Of a DNA stretch of 64,000 bases, positions 12,201-33,575 are shown in pieces. The DNA is from Coturnix japonica. Taxonomy: Eukaryota; Chordata; Aves; Galliformes; Phasianidae. Each line of letters starts with the position of its first letter. Within the stretch, counting starts at the first letter, position 1. Position numbers and translations under genes: made by a program. Location: NCBI RefSeq assembly GCF_001577835.2, contig NC_029543.1, forward strand, positions 1,624,199-1,688,198, given 5' to 3'. The notes below the pieces were generated by a model, which saw only the letters and a program-made list of their open reading frames with translations, did no database searches and had not been told where the DNA came from.

Positions 12201-15200
12201 TTGACTTGTCTGTATAAAGTTTAGCTCCTTTGCAATCCTGTATCTAAAATTAATCTTATTTGTCGTCTTTCCTGGAGCACGTGTACTGATATTATGTCAG
12301 CCAGGCTTTTCTTGACCTTTAAATAGTTCTTCTCTACAACCTTTGTGCAACCTCTTTTTTCTGCAGTCCTTGGCCAGCTTCTACCACTGCTCCATGGGAA
12401 CGTGAACGGGAGCAAAGTGATCATCCAGGAGTTCCAGGAGTGCTGCCGACAAGGACTGTTCAGTGATGTGACTGCAGCTGCTGACTGTGGAGACACGAGC
12501 CCTGTGAGCCCTAACACATCCCGGCCACAGACACCAGTTGGTGAGGACAGTGGTGTCCCTTCCAAAGCCAGGCTAAAGCGAATCATTTCTGAGAACTCTG
12601 TGTATGAGAAGAGACCTGAATATCGGATGTGTTGGTACGTCCACTCGGAGGTGCTGAAGAGCTTTGATCAAGAGCACCTTCCTGTCCCTTGCCAATGGAA
12701 CTACATCACCCAAGTTCCTTCTTCAGGAAAGGAGGATGGTGGAGGTGTGCCAGGCGTAGCAACTGTGCAGAGCACCCCCATGTCAGTAAAGAGGAAGTCC
12801 ACTGGAAGTATGTGCATCACTAAATTCATGAAAAGGCCTAGGGATGCTGAACAGGTGAGCTTTCACGGTGCTCTTCCCCAGTTATGAACAGCAGGAATGT
12901 AGCTGTGTGTTTTCAGTAGGCACGTATCATGGCACGCATTCCAGACTGACCTAAATCTACCATCAGCAGAGTCAAAATATTAAGCTACCAAAACTATTTG
13001 TCATACAAAAAGATCTTTTTGGTGGGGAAGGAGTAAAATTTCCCAACTCGAAAGAGATGGGTTTCTTTTCCTCTAACTTGGATTGTTTCACTTTAAACAT
13101 TGATCTCTTGCTGTTCTTCCATTTTCTGCTCTTTGGCAGTGATTGCTTCCAAGCTGTGAATAGTTTTGAGTGTCTGCTTGTCCTTGGTTTTCCAGCTGTA
13201 AGTAATTTGTGTGCAGATTTGTGTGTATGGCTTCCAGATGTAAAGCCTGGGCTGGTGACTTGCATCAGATGCACATGTACTGGTTCAATGTGGTTTCTAA
13301 ATGCTGCAGCTCAACTCTTAATAGTCTGCAAAGTCTCAGGCTCATACCATTTTACATATATAAAGCTGAATTTCAAGAGCTAGTTTTAAGCAAGAAAATC
13401 ACAGGAGCAAAGGAGATATTTGGAATAGTTACTGTTCCAACTCTATAATCATGCTCTTCCTATTGTGGTTACCCTGAAAAGCAGAGGCAAACAAGTAGTA
13501 TTAAGAGCTTAATTATCCAGAAGTATGGTTAAAAAACATATGATCATTGCTTTAGCTATGTGATGCTCTGTCCACGTTCTTAAGACAGTAAGGCTTTAGG
13601 GTCTGAAACCTACTATTATCAACTGTGTGCTTTCAGACCTACTGACAGGACTGGTTTGCACTCTTCAGTGGATTTATTACTGGATTTATTACCTGACAGC
13701 CTTGACCTGCTGATTGTTTTCCTGCATGGCCTGCAATGCTCTGCCACAAAACTTGTGCCAGGACATTTCTATAAGTAAAGATGCTCTTACATAAGCTGCA
13801 GAAAAAGAACCTGGTACTGAAATACCTCAGCATGTGTAGGAGGGCAATACTTTATCTGAAAACTGCAACTGTGATGAAAGCTGTAAACATGAAACTTCTT
13901 GTCTTGGAACAGTTTGTATGGGCAGGGACCAACTTCTGAGACTTTGGTTTCAAGGGGAAAAAGAACTTGGAGCCATTTGATGCAGGACAGCTTCAGTTTG
14001 CAGCACTCCTTGCGTTTGTTTCCTTCCCTGATTCAAAATGAGTGTCTTTTTGTTGCTCTCAGGGCAACAAATAGTGTCACCCAGGAATGAACTATGAATA
14101 ACATCCCTCCTTGAACAGAAGTTTGTTGACAAAGATGAGTCAGGGGAGAACAAGTTTAAACTTGACAGGCTGAAGTTGCTTTTGTCTTCAGAAGCAAGAA
14201 ATCAAGCGGGGGGGGGGGGGAGGATTTCCCTTAAGTATATACATACAATAATAAAAAAGACAAAACTGAGTCAGGCTCCAATTGAGGCATGAACTGACTT
14301 CTAGGTGTGTAATTGTGTTGTGTAATAGTGAAACATGGAACACAAGCACTTGGCATGCTTCCTGCTGTATGTGCCATTGCAGACCAGGCCTTTTACCAGA
14401 AGTCAATGTCTGCTGCTCCCTGCAAACATCTATGCCTGCCTATCTGGACTGTGCTTTGAGCACTAGTTGTGACAAGTGTCCATTGTAGTCCTTAGCATTG
14501 GCTGTGCAAGATCTCACACTTTAACACCATCACCTTGCTGTTACACAGATGATATCTTATAACTTTTTCCCCCCTTCTCTTCCCCTTCAGGCTGAAGCAA
14601 TGGAGATGGATGGGTTTCAGGCAGACACTGAGGAAGATGAGGATGATGACGACTGCATGATTGTGGACGTACAGCCATGCAAAGGTGGAGAAAAAAAATA
14701 CTTGACAGCAGGCTCTTGGCAGACAATCACCACCAGATGGGGGAGAAGAAACTGTAGCTAAACCTGTCACTGTTTTTCTGCTGCAGTTTTACCGAGCTTT
14801 GTGCTCTTCTCTATAGATGTTTTATTCAGGACATTTTTCTGCTTTTATGACTTATTCTAGATGCTTCTTTGCTTTTTATGATCTTCTCTAATCTGCTCTT
14901 GGCCTTCTTTTTCCTCCTCCCTCCAAGTGACTAAGCAGAGCAAAGTGCTTGTGAATAGCATTTGTCTGCCAGCATTACAGTTTGTTTCTGATAAGAAAAG
15001 TGAACATTTGGGCTGCTATCAGCAGATCCACTTAATATTAGTAAATGTTGCTGAGAAGGGCTCATCTCGGGGGCTTGCATTCTTATGTTCAGAGCTCTCC
15101 CAGAACTAACAAGGTCTGGTGCTTAGCTTTGCTACCTTCTTGAAGTCTTAAGTGCATGCTGAAGTGTCCATTCTGAAGTAAACAGCACCAGATAACCAAG

Positions 15201-16171
15201 CTCTCAGCTGTGTGACAGATGGATGCTTTGATCAACGTTGTACAGCTATGTGCTAGAATCTAAGCACTTGTTTATATTTGTGTCCCAGTTATCTCTTAAA
15301 ATAGGGTTTTCAAAAGCTCTATTGCTGTAAGTGTAGCCTTTCAGGCTACAGATTCCAAAACAGTGAAATGAGGAAAGGAAAAGCTCCTTTCATCTCAGGG
15401 AGGCTTTAACTACACATACTTGATCATACAGATCAATGACTTAATGCAAACCATATGCAGCTTGGTCCTCTAAACTGCTTTTAAAACCTCCAAGCTTTAC
15501 AGCTTTCACAATAGCTCTTTCACAATGCTACTGCACAACCTGAATTAAGTGGCTTTTTAAATTATTATTAGGCAGCTCTTTTAATTGGTAGATGAGGGCT
15601 TCTGCGCGTTCCCAAAATACTAAATTCTACAGTGGTTTGATCCATTCTAGACACATCTTGATTCTCTATCTGGTGTTGCATTCCTCCTCTTACCTTCCAT
15701 AACTGACAACACAGCTGTCTGGCAAGAAGCTTTGCATTTAATCTTAAGCAAAAGCAGCTTATTACATGACTGTAGCAGGATGAAAGCCTTACTTCAGGTA
15801 GATATGCTCTTGTTCTGAGGATGAGAGGGCAGTTTAGTAGCAGCTCTGCCTAGTTCTAAAGCACTAACAAGACTTGATTCTTAATTAGGATTAGTTTTAC
15901 CCTGCATTAGCGTAACCCAGTGTTAAAATCCAGAGTTAATACCAAATGGTATTGAAATGACTTGTAAATGCATTCATGACTGGATGCATATATGGCAGTA
16001 ATCAGGTTTGACAGGTTTAATGAAGATGTCTTCTTGTGGTTTTGTTCATTCTAAAACATTTTCTACTTTGCAGATTCAACATTGACAGCCAGTGAAACAG
16101 CCCCAGAACCCAGTGCCACAACTGCTGCTCACCAGGATGCCAACATGGTCAGCCCATCTAATACAATTTGA
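3266..16171 (+). CDS. CHAF1A: Chromatin assembly factor 1 subunit A (CAF-1 p150)
   Basis: Fifteen coding exons: 3266-3272, 3579-3629, 3854-4674, 6815-6871, 8333-8574, 9135-9195, 9661-9729, 10132-10355, 10662-10830, 11020-11100, 11189-11278, 11504-11765, 12367-12854, 14591-14684, 16074-16171. All junctions have GT-AG ends and phases that close to 937 codons, against about 956 in human. The protein is the large subunit of the PCNA-linked nuclear chaperone that deposits H3-H4 on replicating DNA. Visible parts: a PxVxL HP1-binding motif at about residues 218-222 (PVVLL), a charged KER coiled coil about 313-413, a PIP-like motif QKAEITRFF about 418-426, an acidic ED region about 568-624 (EEWEEEE and D/E runs), and a C-terminal region with EKRPEYRMCWYVH. 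Exon 1 carries only seven coding bases. The ATG follows CTCAAC; a second in-frame ATG opens exon 2 (MECRDK) and aligns with an internal human Met, so the true start is slightly uncertain. Confidence 0.95.
3353..3442. repeat. 18-bp minisatellite, five copies, CHAF1A intron 1
   Basis: Five perfect-length units of TAGGCCCCGTTGGGGTGC or the variant with TTGAGG follow each other without gaps. Each unit carries a short self-complementary core (CCCC-GTT-GGGG). It lies about 80 bp after the first CHAF1A donor. Confidence 0.9.
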
Positions 16172-16373
16172 GACTTAAATGCCTACTAACTTCTCTTGTA
16201 TGTATGTAGAATTATTTAGAAGATTTAAAACCCTGTGTATCTTCGAACAAGATACCTGAAAGTATTCCACATTTCTTGTAAAGAGAAGACAGCACTTTGT
16301 TCTGCTTCAGACCAGACGGAAGCTTAAATCTTTAGTTTTTAGCTCAAGAAATGTTGCATATTAATCTGTCCTT

Positions 16374-16379
16374 AATAAA
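16374..16379 (+). terminator. CHAF1A: CHAF1A polyadenylation signal AATAAA
   Basis: A canonical AATAAA lies about 200 bp after the CHAF1A stop codon (16169-16171), giving a short 3' UTR ending near 16395-16400. Confidence 0.75.
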
Positions 16380-16529
16380 GCATTATTGAAATTTTGATAC
16401 TTCTTTGTAATGGAAGGTATCTGTATTAGTGGAGGGTTTTTAAAATAAGCTTATTGCGATGCTTCTTGAGACTTACTCTGTTCATAAAGTTGTATAGTGT
16501 GCCCTTGGGTATGAATGATGTACAATTAC

Positions 16530-17582
16530 AATTGATTTTATGCTATCTTTATTATCCTGTTTGTGACTTTACTTGATCTGGGGAACAGCTCCACAGCTGT
16601 GCCTTTGGAAAAGAGAATACCTGCAAGCTGTTCCTCCTATTCTGTGATAGTCTGATATTAATTACAGGCTGGTGACAGTGTGAGACTACTGGTCTCCTAT
16701 ATACAGTGCTGCAATAGAAGGGAGGGTGTGTGTGTATAAAGGCTGATCGCTGTCCCCTAGGAGAGCTTTAAGATTTAAGCATGTGGAATGGAACTAGCAT
16801 CACACTTGTTAATATACGTAACAAGCTTGCTGTGGTTTTTAACTTTTTTTTTATAAGGCTTTTAAGCTGCTGAGGAATGAGTTCCCTAAAATATTGGCTG
16901 TTGGCTGGGGTTTAATGTCTCATCAGAGCGATAATGCAGCATAAGTAGCTCTTGCTTGTTGCTTGTTTCCCAGGCTGGCTCTTCTGTCTGCAGGTGCCTT
17001 GAGAAGATGAGAAGCAATGCCCCAGCTGCACATTAGTGCCAGCTCCAGCAGTGACTGGAACTCAGCTATAGTTCAAAACTGTAAGAGCAGTACAATTCAA
17101 ATAAGTTGAAGCAGAACTGAATCTTTAAATAATCAATTTAATTAGATTAAACATACCATTATCTAAATATATTCTCTCCAATAGGAGTTACAGTGCACAT
17201 AGAAGCAAAAGGAAAAGCTGAATTCTAAGCCCAGCCCAATATCCAGGCTCAATCAGTTTGTCATCCAGCCATCTATTAGCATCTCATCCTTCCTCTAAAA
17301 GAGGAAAGCGGTAATTCATCATGGTCTTAGAAAATACCTTAAACCGTCATTGCCAGAACTTAGTTCTTGAAGCCATTAAGTGCAGCCTTGAAAGTTTTAC
17401 TGGACGAGACTACCTTGAATGGCTACTGAGTAGTGGAAATGACTGCAAGGTCAGTTTAAAATGGCTGAATCTCTAGCCTCCCACTCTGCAGAGCTAAAAG
17501 TTGTTCCTTAGATCATGTGTTGGAAGCTCCAACCTAAGGGAACAGTCTAAAACCACCAGTGCTGAATCCATTCCCCTTTATT
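16530..17582 (-). other. UBXN6: Probable UBXN6 3' UTR and convergent spacer
   Basis: No coding exon is seen here. On the minus strand AATAAA occurs at 17582-17577, one base after the TGA, and again at 16553-16548. The second would give a 3' UTR of about 1 kb ending some 130 bp from the CHAF1A poly(A) site. Which signal is used cannot be told from sequence. Confidence 0.45.
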
Positions 17583-20500
17583 TCAAGACAGTGTCTGGAC
17601 ATGGGAGAGAAGTTCTGGTTTCAGGGGGCTTGCTGCCTGTTCCTGTCTTGATGCCTCAATGTCTGACATGACTGCTGCATCCCAGGCAAGAGTCAGAAGA
17701 GCTGAGGGGACCTGGAACAGAGAAAGCAGTGTTACTAAGCTGCAATACAACACATCAGTGCTGGTAAATGCTGTAGCCTGAATTTCCTACAGGTCCTTAA
17801 AATTTATTAGATGGAAGCCTTATAGCCTTGAATTAGCCTTGATGCAATTGTCTGAGCTTAAAGAAGGGACAGAGCACTTCTGTACTGAAAGCTGAAGATG
17901 CAAAGTTATGAGCAGCAGCTGACCCTGACAAGCAGGGCTCTGCCACCTGAAAACCCCTGTGCAAGGTGCCATCTCTTACTCACCAGCCCACACTCATTGA
18001 AAGCCAAGTTCTCATCTGTCAGTTTGAGACCCCCTGGTCCCAAAAGCTCGAAGGGCAGCCAGTTATCTCTGAGTGCTTCTCTTACAAAGTTGTAGAGCAC
18101 AGATACGGGTTCACGTGCATAAAAAGTACCTGCCATGAAGAAAAAGTGACATAGAGGAAGAGTCTCTGGCATTTAGCTAATGCAATCTTTTGTGGTAGCT
18201 TTCATAGAGCTCCAGTACCGATGCAACTTCATAAACTACTTCGGGGGCATTGGAAGAGCCTAATTCTACTGAAGCATAAAAGCAGCATCCCTAAAGAAAA
18301 GTGCTGCTTCACATGTTGTAAACCCCTGCCGGCCTGTAACAAAGAACTAGGAAAGCCTGAAACTATTTCTGGAGTTCTACAGCAAGAATTGAACAGGATT
18401 TATACTGTTGTAAAGCCTGCCACCACACAGGCAATTTCACGCTGGTTACTATAGCAAACTCATCTAATGATTCCAGCTTGCTAGCAGTAGCCTGGGAAGA
18501 GCACATTTAATTAGTAATGCCTTGAGATTCTTTTCCTCTACAATGAACCCTGGTTTATAGTTCCAACCCTATGCAGGTGAGGCACATAGAAGCCTCAAAG
18601 AGTGTAAAGATTCATACTGAAACATTACTCTATTTCTGTATTCATTCTAACAGTTGTGTTCTGCACATCTCAAACCTGCCTACCAATCTCTTCTGCTACA
18701 GGTACTCTCAAAAGCTACTAGGGATGCACAAAGAGAGGGTTAAGAAGTCTTACCTTGGAGAAGGTAGCCATCAGGAAATCGAACTCGTAACAGGGTATAG
18801 TTGTACTTCCGCATTTCCCTTTGTTCTTCTTTCTCTCTCATGGCTCTTGTCCTCAGCATTGAAGCCTTTTCCACTGCTTCTGTCCTTTAGATAAAAAGTG
18901 GTTTTTTAGCATGAAGAAGTGGCATACAAGGTAGTTAGCTGGCATTGCGTGCCCCCTGGGTAGTGGAGGCCCTCACTTGAAACCTGCTCACCGGAGCCGT
19001 TGCTCTCGTTTTATCTCTTCTGCAGTGAGGTTGTAGAAGTCATTTGGCAGCTCAAATCGGGCAGCTTCAGGTGATGGTTTAAATACACAGAGCTGGCGAT
19101 CCAGCTGGAGTCTCAGCGGCTCACAGCTTAAAAGCTGATCTTTATAGTACTTAAGGTCTTCCAACCTGGTCAGCATTTCTTCCTTCAGTACGTAATATTC
19201 TTCAGTGGTGTCTACAACCAAAAGCACGTTCACATATGAAATTTAAGGGCAATAATCTCCAGAAAACCTACTGCCTTAACAAGAAAAAAGCAGGACCAGA
19301 GGCTGTTCATGTAAAACAGCCCTGAAGTGTGAAGCTCTCAGAGCCTCCCCTGGGATGTCCCATCACTCAGGCTGCTGCCTTCACTTTATAATACACTTAA
19401 ATATCTTGCCTTGTCCTGGAACAGGCAGTGTTTTTGTCTCAAACCCAACAGACTGGAAAAATTTATGTATGCCTTCCAGGCAGTTTATCCTTTCCTGGAA
19501 GAAAAGGAAAAATATTAAATGTAATCTGCTCCAGGCAATGAGTTCCCCAGGCAGAACAGCTGCAACAATCCTGATCTCACCTGAAATACTTTGTTCTGTA
19601 GTTTGATTTTCTGGTACTTCTCCTCCTCTGGATGCCGATAGATATTGTCCAAGTATCTGCAGAAAGAGGAATCTATGTATTTCATGGATCAAAGCGGGCA
19701 CTTTAGGACATGCTGCCCATAAGGTCTCATATGGAAAAGTAAGGAAAGCAAACTATTCATTTCAAGCAGCACCTCCTAAACCTCTTGGACCAGTAGATCA
19801 ACTCAAAGCATCTCAGACATTGCCTGGAGTGCAGCAATGCCTGTTAACCTTCCAGGGAAGGGACAAGCTCCCTGCGTGCTCCATCCTACTTACTTGGCCA
19901 TGGTTTCTACACCCACTCGGACTTTGTCCCGATCCTTATTAAAGGTGTGAATCTCCATGATGGAGGCGGCCACTGGGTCTACTGCAAAATACTGGGAAAG
20001 AAGAAGAGAAGTCGTGGGTGGACTGACTATTCTGTACAATCAAAGAGCGTTTATAGCAAGCCAAAGGGACAGGCACTTATAACATCTGAACAGAGCCTGC
20101 AGTCTGAGAGATAGGGGAGAAGATAGGAGGGTAACTGCTGTATTGCTTGAGGGGATTAATGCACAAAATGAGTTAAAATGGAAGCAGCACAGCCTGCAGA
20201 TGTAGATCTCACCGACTGGATGGCTTCTCTGATGTGTTTTTCTTTCTCATCTTTCCTTACAACTGCGCTGGTCAATGGGCAGATGAAATAAACCCCTGAA
20301 ACAGAGGGTTCAGCTGCAGCTTCCTTGTACGAGAAGGCTGGGTCCTAAAAGAGACAAAAGCAGGTGCAACTGAATTGTATTGTTTGTATTGTATTGGATT
20401 GCTGTGGGTTGTTTGCATATATCTATAGGACAGGAACAACAGCACTCTCAAAGCATTCATTTTATCATAGGGAACAAGCTGCTCGTACCTCTTGGTCTGC

Positions 20501-21649
20501 ACAAACCCCTTTCTCACTTGCAGCTGCCTCAGCCATCAGCTCCTTTCTCACTAGGAGAGAAAAAATCCCAGTTATGGCAATAGGGGAACAGAGCTCTGCT
20601 TCCTCAGAGTGCTTTGCATTGCACAGCTGATTGCCTTAACCCCATTTCTAAGAGGCTCGTCATCAAGGAGCCAGCTCCAGCTGCCAAGATGGGGACTCTA
20701 CGCTCAGACCTACAGCAGCTGGTTGAGCTTGGAGGTAACACTGATAAAGCTTTGCAGCCCAGCCAGGCTTGTAACTGCGAGGAATCTCCTACCCTGGTTC
20801 TTTATGGCCTCGTAGGAGGAAGGTGGCTTCGCTTTGGGCTTCAGCTCCATCCGAGCCATCGCTGCCGCCGCCGCCATCTGTGCTTCATCGGTGGGTCCTT
20901 GTCGAGGCTTCGGTGCTGCCTCTGCTTTCGGCTTCTCCTTGGGGACCCTACAGGACAGAACGCAGCTCTATGGGCCCCTTGACCGGCAGTAACAGCTTTT
21001 AGCACCCCAACCAGCCCTTGTATGGACTCAAGGTATAGATCCCAACCAGCCCTTGGGTGGACTCAATGGATCCCAACCAGCTCTTGGATGGACTCAATGT
21101 ATGGATCCCAACCAGCCCTTGGATGGACTCAATGTATGGATCCCAAATAGCCCTTGGATGGACTCAATGGATCCCAAACAGCCCTTGGATGGACTCAATG
21201 TATGGATCCTAAACAACCCTTGGATGGACTCAATGTATGGATCCAACCAGCCCTTGGATGGACTCAATGTATGGATCCCAACCAGCCCTTGGATGGACTC
21301 AATGTATGGATCCCAACAACCTTGGATGGACATCAAGTTGTAGGGATCCCAACCAGCCCTTGGATGGCCTCAATGGATCCCAAACATCCCTTGGATGGAC
21401 TCAATGGATCCCAACCAGCCCTTGGATGGACTCAATGGATCCCAATCACTCCCAGCCCCATTCGTTAACACAGCCCCCCCCCAAGCCGTGACGTCCCGGT
21501 CCCGAGCTCCATCTCTGGGCCCAACGGGCGGTACCGAGCGGTTACCGGCGGTGCAGAGCCCCGTACCGAGTCGGTTCCGAGAGTTTCTGGCCTGGTCCAG
21601 CGCTTCGAAACTTCAGGTCGGCCTTGATCTCCTGGAAGAACTTGCGCAT
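17583..21649 (-). CDS. UBXN6: UBX domain protein 6 (UBXD1), VCP/p97 cofactor
   Basis: Eleven coding exons in transcript order: 21649-21567, 20947-20793, 20550-20489, 20344-20213, 19991-19894, 19656-19581, 19494-19410, 19211-18992, 18884-18754, 18129-17984, 17711-17583. Phases close to 438 residues; human is about 441. The start MRKFFQEIKADLKF matches the family start. An alanine-rich helix (DEAQMAAAAAMARME, about 50-65) corresponds to the VCP-interacting region. A PUB domain spans about 136-225 (REAIQSYFAVDPVAA to INCLEGIHKFFQSVGF) and a UBX domain about 330-410 (YNYTLLRVRFPDGYLLQGTF to LAFNECGL). The protein is a cytosolic adaptor directing p97 to endolysosomal sorting and autophagy of damaged organelles. 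The intron after exon 7 begins with GC rather than GT. The gene converges on CHAF1A. Confidence 0.94.
21006..21450. repeat. 31/35-bp minisatellite, about 13 copies, UBXN6 intron 1
   Basis: About 13 units beginning GATCCCAACCAGCCCTTGG and ending GGACTCAATG, with or without an extra TATG, so unit length alternates between 31 and 35 bp. Copies differ by one to a few substitutions. The array lies inside UBXN6 intron 1, about 115 bp from the exon 1 donor. It creates open frames with W-T-Q-S repeats that are not genes. Confidence 0.92.
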
Positions 21650-21689
21650 AGCGACGGAACCGGGACCCGAACCAACACCGGAACGGTAC

Positions 21690-21760
21690 CGGCCGCACCC
21701 ACCTCCCACTTCCGGTCTACTCACGTGATCGCACCCGGAAGTAGGTGGGGGCAGCAACGC
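21690..21760. promoter_or_regulatory. UBXN6: UBXN6 promoter with ETS / E-box / ETS arrangement
   Basis: Upstream of the UBXN6 ATG (minus strand) lie ACTTCCGG at 21708-21715, the palindrome TCACGTGA at 21721-21728 and CCCGGAAGT at 21734-21742. The two ETS-like sites face each other across the E-box and are extended by CCCACCT on one side and AGGTGGG on the other. A TATA-less CpG-rich start is implied. TCACGTGA also fits USF/TFE3/TFEB-type factors, which would suit a lysosome-linked p97 cofactor; that link is inference. Confidence 0.6.
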
Positions 21761-21904
21761 CTTCCTGCCGTTCTACCCAGCCGTCTCTGTGCGCGGTCCT
21801 CCAGGCTCCCCGGGGCTAATGGACCTGTATGGTGTCCTATAGTTGGACCCTTCAGCCCCACTATGGGGCAGGTAAAGTGGGTCAAGATGCAGATCAGAGT
21901 GGTC

Positions 21905-22335
21905 TGAATTGGAATGGACCTCTAAAAGCCATCTGGTCACACTCCTGCAGAGAATAAGGTCACCCACAGCTTAAAGAGCCCCATCCATAGTCATATTATC
22001 CCCATAGACACCTCTTTGGGTCCTTATACCCACTCTAAATCTCCCCTCTTTTAGTCTGAAGCCATTTCCCCTTGTCCTATCACACAGACCCTGCTAAAGA
22101 GCAGCCCCTTGTTTCCTATAGCCCCTATAGGTACTGAGAAACCACTCTCATCTCCCTATGGAGCCTCCTCTTATACACAGCCCCAGCTCTCAACCCATCC
22201 TACATCATTTTTATGGCCCTCTCTGGTCACACTCCAACAGGTCTGTGTCTCTTTTGCACTGGACTCAATGCTCCAGGTAAGCTCTAACCAGCACAGGGGC
22301 AGATCCCCTCCATCATTTCCTATGGCCTTCTAAGC
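21905..22335 (-). mobile_element. CR1 LINE 3' fragment (relic)
   Basis: Several blocks match the familiar reverse-complement 3' region of avian CR1: GGAATGGACCTCT near 21912, TCTAAATCTCCCCTCTTTTAG near 22035, CCCCTTGTCCTATCAC near 22070 and CACTCCAACAGGTC near 22229. The element is in minus orientation, with its 3' end at the left, 5'-truncated as usual for CR1. Its divergence suggests an old insertion, between the UBXN6 and HDGFL2 promoters. Confidence 0.8.
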
Positions 22336-23214
22336 AGCCCCCAACAGGGAACACAGCACACTCAGTTTGTTCTCACTCCTCTCCCATAGGTGTAATTGCT
22401 CCGTAGTTAATCCCTGCCACACGTGTGGGTTGTGTTTGCTAACAGCCTCACCAGGCTCAGCTGCATCTCATCCAGCTTCCATTTCTCACTTGGGATGCAG
22501 CAGCAAATTGTTGCTTAAAAGCTGAGCTAAAGCAGGATGAATCAGATGGGCTGGTTGGGTTTGGCTCCGTGAAAGCACAGAAATCAGGTCATTAAATCAC
22601 AGGTCTATGATCCTAAATCAGCTCTAATTCCTCTGCATGCTCCCTGCTCCTTTCCTATCCAACTTTCCCCTATATTAAGGGCAAGCTCTCCATTCCTATC
22701 CAACCTTCCCCTACATGGCTGTGCTCTTTAAGGGATGCCTTCCATACCCCCAGCCCTGCTCTCATGGTTATATCAGGACAATTCCATGGAGCTGCTGGGC
22801 TTTAACCACCCTAAAGCTCCATCCCATGGGCCTTAACCTCCCTAAAGCTCCATCCCATGGGCCTTAACCTCCATCCCATGGGTTTTAACCTCCCTAAAGC
22901 TCCATCCCATGGCTCTGGGAGGCTCATTTTGCTTATCTGTCCCTAACGAGATGGCTGCTCATTGCTTTTTCCCCCTCAAAATCATTCACCTTCGTGCCAT
23001 GGGGACCCTCCCTGGCAGCCTATTCCCCCCTCATAGCTCACCACAGTCCCTGACCCCTTTAAACCTATGATCCCCCATCCCCATAGACCCCAATACCCCT
23101 CCATATCTCCCCCCCATCCATACCCCTCTTTACCCCCTCCCCTCCAGCTCTGGACCCAATCCCGTTATCCCACCGTACCCTCCCTTCTTTCTAATGGGTG
23201 AAATAGCAAAACGG
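22336..23214. other. Intergenic spacer between CR1 relic and HDGFL2 promoter
   Basis: No exon is recognised. It contains about four imperfect 34-bp copies of a CCTAAAGCTCCATCCCATGG unit at 22800-22918 and a C-rich, T/C-biased stretch at 23030-23160. Confidence 0.6.
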
Positions 23215-32740
<9,526 letters not shown>

Positions 32741-33575
32741 GGATGCAGAGAGCTGAGCACGTGGGACTGCCTGCAGGAGGATGTGGAGGGGCCACATCAC
32801 CTGCTCTGAAGGGAGACTGGCCTCTGCCTTGCCCATCTTTGCGTTACTTCACTAAGTCACACAGTAGCTGATGTCTTAGGTCTTGTCCTGTGCCCCCGAC
32901 CCCGTGAAAGCACTGAATGTGGGGGGAGACTGTGCTGTTTTGTCTGTATTTGTCCCTTCTTTTTTTTTTTCTCCTTCCCTCCCCTCCCCCCCCCCAACCT
33001 AATTTCTTGTGATTTCAACCGACATGAAATGAATATAAAGGGTTTTTTAATGAAAAACACTACGAGCCATAGTGTCTATTTCTTAAGGCATCGCTGACTG
33101 TGACTAGGGGTGGGCAGGAGCCTCCCTTATCCCTTTGTCCCTACCCGGGGCTGGGACCAGAGCAAATCCCCAAGGCTCCCCATTCCTTTGGACCCTGAGC
33201 TGGGCTGAGCACCCAGACTTGGCCCTGCCCCTATTACAGCTGTCCCCAAGGGGTGATGATAGGGCCTGGTTGCACTCCCAGCCTTCTTCATTGTTCAGTG
33301 CTGGGTGCAGAAGGGACACAAGGACTTTTCTCCCCCCAATGGGAGATCTTCATGCTGTTGCTTTGAGTCCCTTTCTCCCTCCTGTGATGTTCATTCCAGC
33401 TGGTTGCAGCTTCTCCCCTGTGTTGGCTGGATGGAAGGGGGGGGGGTGGAACTCACCAGTGGCAGCATCCTGCCTTGTGCTGGGCAGCATCTTGTTTGTC
33501 TGTCTGTCTTTCTGCTCTTTTGCAACAAGTCTGAAGCTTTTGTACATGGAAAATAAAGATGTTCCCAGCTCAACC
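32741..33575 (+). other. HDGFL2: HDGFL2 3' UTR
   Basis: Non-coding sequence after the TGA. AATAAA occurs at 33552-33557, the best candidate poly(A) signal, and an AATATAAAG lies near 33031. Another AATAAA at 33736-33741 is possible. T-rich and C-rich runs occur at 32960-33000. Confidence 0.6.

Noticed and set aside
21006-21450. Regular repeats resembling a CRISPR array
   Set aside because: Units are directly tandem with no unique spacers and lie in an intron of a vertebrate gene; this is a minisatellite.
22740-22918. Possible gene in the UBXN6-HDGFL2 spacer
   Set aside because: Only a short tandem repeat of a CTCCATCCCATGG unit; no coding signal.
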